The position numbers were made by a program, and so were the translations under genes. The notes beneath the pieces were generated by a model that saw only the letters and a list, made by a program, of their open reading frames with translations, was not told the DNA's origin and did not search any database. A stretch of 10,311 nt of DNA from Pseudomonadota bacterium (GTDB lineage Bacteria > Pseudomonadota > Alphaproteobacteria > Acetobacterales > Acetobacteraceae). The stretch is taken from NCBI GenBank assembly GCA_023390705.1, contig JAEWCI010000533.1, forward strand, positions 1-10,311. The letters are read 5' to 3'. Every line of letters starts with the position of its first letter. Position 1 is the stretch's first letter. This document shows, piece by piece, positions 5,590 to 10,311 of the stretch.

Positions 5590-8010
5590 TCAACCCCGGC
5601 CAGCCGCGCCCTTGACCGGGCCGATCCGCGCTTCCGCGGCGGCAACGTGGCGCAGTGTCGCGGCGAAGCTGTCCGGGTTGAGGGAAATGGAGTCGATTCC
5701 CTGCTCCACCAGGAATTCGGCGAATTCCGGGTAGTTGCTCGGCGCCTCCCCACAGATGCCCACCTTCGCGCCGCAGGCCCGGGCACGGTGGATGACATCG
5801 GCGATCATGCGCTTCACTGCCGCATCGCGTTCGTCGAAGAGTCCGGCGAGATCGCTCGAATCGCGGTCAACGCCGAGCACGAGCTGGGTGAGGTCGTTCG
5901 AGCCGATCGAGAATCCGTCGAAGCGCGCGGCGAATTCCTCCGCCAGGATCACGTTCGAGGGAATCTCGCACATCACATAGACCTGCAGGCCCTCGCGCCC
6001 ACGCTCCAGCCCATGCCGCGCCATCTCCGCCAGCACGCGGTCAGCCTCCGCCGGCGTGCGGCAGAAGGGGACCATAACCACGACATTGCTCAGCCCGATC
6101 TCCTCCCGCACACGACGGATGGCGCGGCATTCGAGCGCGAAGCCATCACGGTAGCGGTCGTTGTAGTAGCGCGAGGCGCCGCGCAGCCCCAGCATCGGGT
6201 TCTCCTCCACCGGCTCGAATTCGGCGCCGCCGATGAGGTGCGCGTACTCGTTGCTCTTGAAGTCGGACAGGCGGAGGATGATCGGATTCGGGTGGAAGGG
6301 TGCCGCAAGCTTCGCGATGCCACGTGCCAGGCGGTCCACGAAGTATTCGACCTTGCTGCCATAGCCGCGCGTCATCGCTTCGATCCGCTGCCTTGCCTCC
6401 GGGTCCTGCAGCCGGTCGAAATGCACCAGCGCCATCGGATGGATGCGGATATGGTCGTTGACGATGAACTCCATCCGCGCCAACCCGACGCCCGCGGCGG
6501 GCAGGCGCCACCAGCGCCGCGCCGCGGCAGGGTTGGCGAGATTGAGCATCATCGCCGTGCGTGTCCGGGGCAGGTCCTTCAGGTCGAGTTCCGTCACCGT
6601 GAAATCGAGATGCCCGTCATAGACATGGCCTTCGTCCCCTTCGGCGCAGGAAAGGGTGATCGGCTGCCCATCACGCAACACCGCCGTTGCGCGCTGCGCA
6701 CCGATCACCGCCGGCACGCCCAATTCGCGGCTGACGATGGCGGCGTGACTGGTCGGGCCGCCATGGTCGGTGACGATGCCGGCGGCGCGCTTCATGACCG
6801 GCACCCAATCGGGGTCGGTCGCTTCGGTGACCAGGATGGCGCCGTCGCGGAACTGCGTGATCTCCCCTGCGCTGCGGATGACGCATGCCTCGCCTACGGC
6901 CACCGCCTCACCCACGGCGGCGCCGGTGAGCAAGGGCCGCGCCCTGCGGCCCTTCAGGCGCCAGGTGCGCAGCGAGCCGGCGCCGGCCCGCCGGGCCTGC
7001 ACCGTCTCAGGCCGCGCCTGGACGATGAAGAGCTCGCCCGTCTCTCCGTCCTTCGCCCATTCCAGATCCATCGGGCGGCCGTAGTGCCGTTCCACGGCCA
7101 CGGCCCAGCGGGCGAGACGCAATACCTCCTCGTCCTGCAGGACGAAACCGTCGCGCTCACGGCGCGTCGTCTCGACGAGTGCGGTGCGCGCGCTGCCCCC
7201 GGTGGCATAGACCAGCTTGCGTTCCTTGCCGCCGCGCGTCTTCTCGATGATGGGGGTATAGCGGGCGTCGTCCAGCAATGGCTTGAACACCAGGATCTTG
7301 TCGGGGTCCACCGTGCCCTGCACCACCGTCTCACCCAGGCCCCAGGCGGCGCTGACCACGACAACACCGGGAAAGCCGGTTTCCGTATCGAGGGTGAAGA
7401 TCACCCCGGAACCCGCCAGGTCGGAGCGCACCATGGTTTGCACGCCGATTGAAAGCGCAACCGCCATGTGGTCGAAACCCTGTGCCGCGCGGTAGCTGAT
7501 CGCGCGGTCGGTGAAGAGCGAGGCGTAGCATTTCCGGCAGGCATCGAGCAGCGCCGCCTCGCCGCGGATGTTGAGGAAGGTTTCCTGCTGCCCGGCGAAG
7601 CTCGCGGTCGGCAGGTCCTCGGCGGTGGCGCTGCTGCGCACCGCAACCGCGGGCAATTCGGTCGCGTTGCGGCGTGCCAGTTCGCGGTACGCAGCGCGGA
7701 TGGCCTCCGCCAGATCGGAAGGGAACTCGCCCTCAAGGAAGAGGCGGCGTATCGTCTCGCCGGCCGCCTGCAGCGTCGTGCGGCCCTCCTGGAGCGCGGC
7801 AAGGCGGTCGCGCATCGCCGGCTCGATGCCGTTGGCGGCGACATAGGCGCGGTAGGCGGAAGCGGTCGTGGCGAAGCCGCCGGGAACACGCACGCCCGCC
7901 GCGGCCAGTGCGCGCGTCATCTCCCCGAGCGACGCATTCTTGCCACCGACCTGCGGCACATCGCCGATCGCCAGGGTCTCGAACCATGCGATGGAGTTGC
8001 TCTGCGGCAT
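5590..8010 (-). CDS. ppsA: Phosphoenolpyruvate synthase (pyruvate, water dikinase)
   Basis: The 806-residue product makes PEP from pyruvate and ATP, releasing AMP and phosphate, in the cytoplasm for gluconeogenesis. The N-terminal ATP-grasp domain shows VGGKNASLGEM (21-31), RSSATAEDLPTASFAGQQET (125-144) and ETGFPGVVVVSAAWGLGE (210-227). The swivelling domain has TDHGGPTSHAAIVSRELGVP (414-433) with the phosphorylated His at 422, equal in place to His421 of the E. coli enzyme. The C-terminal barrel has ENPMLGLRGASRY (603-615), GSNDLTQLVLGVDRD (703-717) and GICGEAPSNYPEF with Cys753. All key residues are present and length is typical. The frame is open up to 8139, but ATG 8010 gives the normal N-terminus and follows GGGAGG. 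The PpsR regulator (DUF299) is not adjacent. It diverges from the flavoprotein gene and leads the small gene downstream. Confidence 0.97.
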   Translation of the reverse strand: MPQSNSIAWFETLAIGDVPQVGGKNASLGEMTRALAAAGVRVPGGFATTASAYRAYVAANGIEPAMRDRLAALQEGRTTLQAAGETIRRLFLEGEFPSDLAEAIRAAYRELARRNATELPAVAVRSSATAEDLPTASFAGQQETFLNIRGEAALLDACRKCYASLFTDRAISYRAAQGFDHMAVALSIGVQTMVRSDLAGSGVIFTLDTETGFPGVVVVSAAWGLGETVVQGTVDPDKILVFKPLLDDARYTPIIEKTRGGKERKLVYATGGSARTALVETTRRERDGFVLQDEEVLRLARWAVAVERHYGRPMDLEWAKDGETGELFIVQARPETVQARRAGAGSLRTWRLKGRRARPLLTGAAVGEAVAVGEACVIRSAGEITQFRDGAILVTEATDPDWVPVMKRAAGIVTDHGGPTSHAAIVSRELGVPAVIGAQRATAVLRDGQPITLSCAEGDEGHVYDGHLDFTVTELDLKDLPRTRTAMMLNLANPAAARRWWRLPAAGVGLARMEFIVNDHIRIHPMALVHFDRLQDPEARQRIEAMTRGYGSKVEYFVDRLARGIAKLAAPFHPNPIILRLSDFKSNEYAHLIGGAEFEPVEENPMLGLRGASRYYNDRYRDGFALECRAIRRVREEIGLSNVVVMVPFCRTPAEADRVLAEMARHGLERGREGLQVYVMCEIPSNVILAEEFAARFDGFSIGSNDLTQLVLGVDRDSSDLAGLFDERDAAVKRMIADVIHRARACGAKVGICGEAPSNYPEFAEFLVEQGIDSISLNPDSFAATLRHVAAAEARIGPVKGAAGRG

Positions 8011-8015
8011 GCTAT

Positions 8016-8021
8016 CCTCCC
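8016..8021 (-). promoter_or_regulatory. Ribosome binding site of ppsA
   Basis: GGGAGG on the minus strand, five bases before the ATG at 8010. It supports this start rather than the upstream ATG at 8139, which would add 43 residues unlike the family. Confidence 0.75.
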
Positions 8022-8153
8022 TGGTCGCGATGCGGCCGGTCATTCGCCCGGAATGCCGCTGCCCCCTGGTTCGATCGTTCCCGGATACCCGCGTCTCGAT
8101 CTCGGAAGGAGCAGGAACCGGCGGAAGCATGAGGGGCACGCGCCCTGCTGTCC

Positions 8154-8167
8154 TTGATTCAGGTCAG
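8154..8167. promoter_or_regulatory. Candidate FNR/FixK-type site upstream of ppsA
   Basis: TTGATTCAGGTCAG matches TTGA-N6-TCAA, the core shared by FNR, FixK and Anr boxes, at seven of eight positions. It lies about 145 bp before the ppsA ATG and 300 bp before the flavoprotein ATG. If used, it would tie ppsA to low oxygen or a similar signal. A motif with one mismatch occurs by chance at moderate frequency, so this is suggestive only. Confidence 0.35.
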
Positions 8168-8427
8168 TGCGGGATGCCGGGCTCCCCTCGGCAAGATACC
8201 ACCCGGATGCGGATGCGTCAGACCCATGGAATCGGCCAGCCCCAAGGCCCGGAACCGGTCCAGGGGCGAACTCACCCGCCGGGCAGCCAGGCGCCATCAT
8301 CGTGGGCGGTGAAACCTGGATGCCGAGGAACCCGGCTCATTCCGGGAATCCAAGGACATGCATGTGGTTTCGTCCGTGCCAGTGCTTCTTGTCGCACCAG
8401 CAGGTGGCGGTTAGCTTCGGCTCAAAG
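8168..8427. other. Gene-free divergent region between ppsA and the monooxygenase gene
   Basis: One frame continuous with the monooxygenase is open from 8167, but its sequence (Pro/Gly/Arg/Cys-rich) is unlike the rest and has no ribosome site. The stretch holds a perfect 10-bp palindrome ACATGCATGT at 8356-8365 and a CCCGG-N6-CCGGG dyad at 8329-8344. Promoters for both divergent units should lie here, but no clear -35/-10 pair was seen. Confidence 0.45.
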
Positions 8428-8449
8428 CGTCCTTGCCGAAGCAAGGACG
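8428..8449 (+). promoter_or_regulatory. Leader hairpin just before the monooxygenase ribosome site
   Basis: CGTCCTTGC and GCAAGGACG form a perfect 9-bp stem with a CGAA loop, ending five bases before GGAGGT. In RNA it would be a stable 5' leader hairpin next to the ribosome site; in DNA it could be an operator. No larger riboswitch architecture was recognised. Confidence 0.45.
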
Positions 8450-8454
8450 GGTGT

Positions 8455-8460
8455 GGAGGT
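8455..8460 (+). promoter_or_regulatory. Ribosome binding site of the monooxygenase gene
   Basis: GGAGGT nine bases before the ATG at 8470. It is the basis for choosing this start over the 101-codon longer open frame. Confidence 0.8.
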
Positions 8461-8469
8461 AACGACGCC

Positions 8470-10227
8470 ATGGATGGCATCCTGACCGGCACTTCGGCGG
8501 AATCCGCTGCCAAGACCTGGCTTGGCGATTTCGAGGCGGCGCTGGCCTCCGGCCAGGCAGCGCGCATCGCGGCGCTCTTCGCCGGGGAGTGCCACTGGCG
8601 CGACATCCTCGCCTTCACCTGGAACCTGCACACGACCTCCGGCGCCGCGGCCATCGCGCAGCGCATGGTGCCGACCCTGGCGCGCATGGCGCCGCACGGC
8701 CTGGCACTCGCCGCCGGCCGCACACCGCCCCGGCGCGTGACGCGCGCAGGCACCGAGGCGATCGAGGCGATCTTCACCTTCGACACCTCGGTCGGCCCCT
8801 GCAACGGCGTGGTGCGCCTGGTGTCCGAAAGGGGAGAGCCACGCGCCTGGACGCTGATGACCTCGCTGAGCGAGATTCGCGGCCACGAGGACCCGGCCAA
8901 TGGCAAACGTTGGCAGGACGTTGACTGGAAGCGGAATTTCGGCGGGGAGAACTGGCTCGACCGGCGCAACAAGGCGCGCGCCTATGCCGACCACGACCCC
9001 GCCGTGCTGGTGGTGGGCGCGGCGCAGGCGGGGCTGTCCATCGCGGCGCGACTGACGCTGCTCGGCGTGGACACGCTCGTGGTGGATCGGGAAACGCGGA
9101 TCGGCGACAGCTGGCGCCGCCGCTACCACGCGCTGACGCTGCACAACGAAACGCGCGTCAACCACCTGCCCTACATGCCCTTCCCGCGCTCCTGGCCCGT
9201 CTTCATTCCGAAGGACATGCTGGCCAACTGGTTCGAGATCTACGCCGAGGCGATGGAGCTCAATGTCTGGACGCAGACGGAGCTCAGCAGCGGCACCTGG
9301 GACGACGCCGCGCAGTGCTGGGACGTGGTGTTGAAGCGCGGGGACGGAACCGAACGGCGCATGCGGCCGCGCCACATCGTCTTCGCCAACGGTGTCAGCA
9401 CGACACCGGTCATGCCGGATCTGCCGGGCCTCAAGACTTTCCGCGGCGTGGTGCGGCACTCGGGCGACTATGGCAGCGGGCTGGACTGGCAGGGCAAGCG
9501 CGCGCTGGTGCTGGGCACCGGCACTTCCGGGCATGACGTGGCGCAGGACCTTTGCGTCTCCGGCGCGGCCGAGGTGACGCTGATCCAGCGCCGGCCGACC
9601 CTGGTGGTGAGCCTGAAGGAGGCGCAGGCGCCCTACGCCCTCTACGACGAGGACATTCCCTTCGAGGATTGCGACCTGCTCGCCACCTCCTTTCCCTTCC
9701 CGGTCTATCGCCGCTCGCACCAGCTCATGACGGCGATGAACCGCGAGGCGGACAGGGAACTGCTTGAAGGCCTGGAAAGAAGCGGCTTCCGCCTGAGCTT
9801 CGGGGAAGACGACACCGGCTGGCAGATCATGTATCAGAGCCGCGGCGGCGGCTACTATTTCGATGCCGGCTGTTCCCGGATGATCATCGACGGGCGTGTC
9901 GGGCTCATCCAGTACGGGGACATAGACTGCTTCGGGCCTGAAGGGGCGATCATGAAGGACGGCAGCGTGAAGCCCGCCGACCTGATCGTGCTGGCCACCG
10001 GCTACGAGGGCCAGGCAGCGGCGGCGCGGCGAATCCTGGGTGATGCGGTAGGCGAGCGCATCGGCCGCGTCTGGGGCTTCGACGAGGAAGGGGAACTCCA
10101 CGGCATGTGGCGGCCCACCGGGCAGAAGGGGGCGTGGTTCCTCGGTGGGGGGCTGGCGCAGTGCCGCATCTTCTCGAAAGTGCTCGCCCTGCAGATCAAG
10201 GCCCGGGAGTTGGGCATCACCTCATGA
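8470..10227 (+). CDS. Flavin-containing monooxygenase with N-terminal NTF2/SnoaL-like domain
   Basis: The 585-residue protein has two parts. Residues about 10-150 resemble an NTF2/SnoaL-like domain (WLGDFEAALASGQAARIAAL, then WRDILAFTWNLHT). Residues about 175-580 are an FAD/NADPH monooxygenase of the CzcO/YUCCA-like group. The FAD site is VLVVGAAQAGL (179-189), where the usual GxGxxG reads G-A-A-Q-A-G. Then come an acidic DRE strand end, the FMO/BVMO-type fingerprint FRGVVRHSGDY (F324, G326, H330, Y334), the second nucleotide site LGTGTSGHD (348-356) and the late LATGYEG motif (508-514). Such enzymes use NADPH and oxygen to oxidise N, S or carbonyl substrates; some relatives are called indole-3-pyruvate monooxygenases. 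The substrate here is not readable. The two-domain layout is known from other proteins of about 600 residues. Transcribed alone, divergent from ppsA. No signal peptide. Confidence 0.88.
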   Translation: MDGILTGTSAESAAKTWLGDFEAALASGQAARIAALFAGECHWRDILAFTWNLHTTSGAAAIAQRMVPTLARMAPHGLALAAGRTPPRRVTRAGTEAIEAIFTFDTSVGPCNGVVRLVSERGEPRAWTLMTSLSEIRGHEDPANGKRWQDVDWKRNFGGENWLDRRNKARAYADHDPAVLVVGAAQAGLSIAARLTLLGVDTLVVDRETRIGDSWRRRYHALTLHNETRVNHLPYMPFPRSWPVFIPKDMLANWFEIYAEAMELNVWTQTELSSGTWDDAAQCWDVVLKRGDGTERRMRPRHIVFANGVSTTPVMPDLPGLKTFRGVVRHSGDYGSGLDWQGKRALVLGTGTSGHDVAQDLCVSGAAEVTLIQRRPTLVVSLKEAQAPYALYDEDIPFEDCDLLATSFPFPVYRRSHQLMTAMNREADRELLEGLERSGFRLSFGEDDTGWQIMYQSRGGGYYFDAGCSRMIIDGRVGLIQYGDIDCFGPEGAIMKDGSVKPADLIVLATGYEGQAAAARRILGDAVGERIGRVWGFDEEGELHGMWRPTGQKGAWFLGGGLAQCRIFSKVLALQIKARELGITS

Positions 10228-10244
10228 TCGGGATGATCCAGCCC

Positions 10245-10262
10245 GAAAGGGTCAGGCCTTTC
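10245..10262 (+). terminator. Weak hairpin after the monooxygenase gene
   Basis: GAAAGG-GTCAGG-CCTTTC starts 17 nt after the stop. The 6-bp stem lacks a U-run, so a terminator role is tentative. Confidence 0.3.
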
Positions 10263-10276
10263 CACAGGTGACGCGC

Positions 10277-10311
10277 GGCGCCCCGGCCCGGGGCCGGGCC
10301 CCGGGGGGCCG
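10277..10311. other. Extreme G/C tract with nested dyads at the window edge
   Basis: Bases 10277-10311 are made only of G and C, with overlapping dyads such as CCCCGG-C-CCGGGG (10281-10293) and GGCCCGG-GG-CCGGGCC (10285-10300). It could be a terminator stem for the monooxygenase gene. Its right end is cut by the window. Confidence 0.4.

Noticed and set aside
5647..7452. 601-codon open frame on the plus strand opposite ppsA
   Set aside because: It is antisense to a complete, well-conserved PEP synthase; long mirror frames are expected in GC-rich genes. Its His/Arg/Gln/Asp-rich translation matches no family.
8011..8139. 43-codon N-terminal extension of ppsA
   Set aside because: It is absent from the usual family N-terminus, and a good ribosome site precedes the ATG at 8010.
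8167..8469. 101-codon N-terminal extension of the monooxygenase
   Set aside because: The added sequence is not protein-like and has no ribosome site, whereas GGAGGT stands nine bases before the ATG at 8470.
8422..10101. 559-codon minus-strand frame opposite the monooxygenase
   Set aside because: It mirrors a gene with clear motifs, lacks a ribosome site and has shadow-like composition.

Overview
The window is GC-rich DNA (roughly two thirds G+C, with strong G/C preference at third codon positions). It looks like a bacterial chromosome, most likely an alphaproteobacterium of the Acetobacteraceae (Roseomonas-like) or a close relative. That placement is an inference from the Bug/TctC-type binding protein, the RTX secretion protein, the codon bias and the general gene style; no rRNA or other marker gene is present to confirm it.

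Layout, left to right. Bases 1-1057 (+) hold the 3' part of a secreted RTX-type calcium-binding protein whose start lies outside the window. It has a Pro-Ala-Asp tandem repeat, three modules of 46-47 residues, classical RTX nonapeptides and a serralysin-like C-terminus. A perfect 28-bp palindrome follows it. Bases 1534-2235 (-) hold an unrecognised but gene-like protein, with a hairpin just after its stop and a possible leaderless promoter with a dyad in front. Bases 2749-3455 (+) hold a two-gene unit with an ATGA overlap: an AhpD-like carboxymuconolactone decarboxylase family protein and a DUF488 protein. Bases 3879-4850 (-) hold an orphan tripartite-tricarboxylate-transporter type binding protein. 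Bases 4974-5231 (-) are an open, coding-like stretch with no convincing start. Bases 5264-8010 (-) are a two-gene unit: phosphoenolpyruvate synthase (ppsA) followed 35 nt later by a small protein with an ER-RQ-W-HDD signature. Bases 8470-10227 (+) hold a flavin-dependent monooxygenase with an N-terminal NTF2/SnoaL-like domain. It diverges from ppsA across a 459-bp gap that contains an FNR/FixK-like site and a strong leader hairpin.

The genes do not form one obvious pathway. The connected pieces are ppsA plus the small gene (gluconeogenesis, possibly a low-oxygen response), and the CMD/DUF488 pair (possibly redox or stress related). I see no CRISPR array, tRNA, rRNA, intact insertion sequence or recognisable defence system. 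The less-explained items are the modular RTX protein, the cryptic ORF at 4974-5231, the small ppsA-linked gene, the dyad structures near several starts, and the unassigned protein at 1534-2235.
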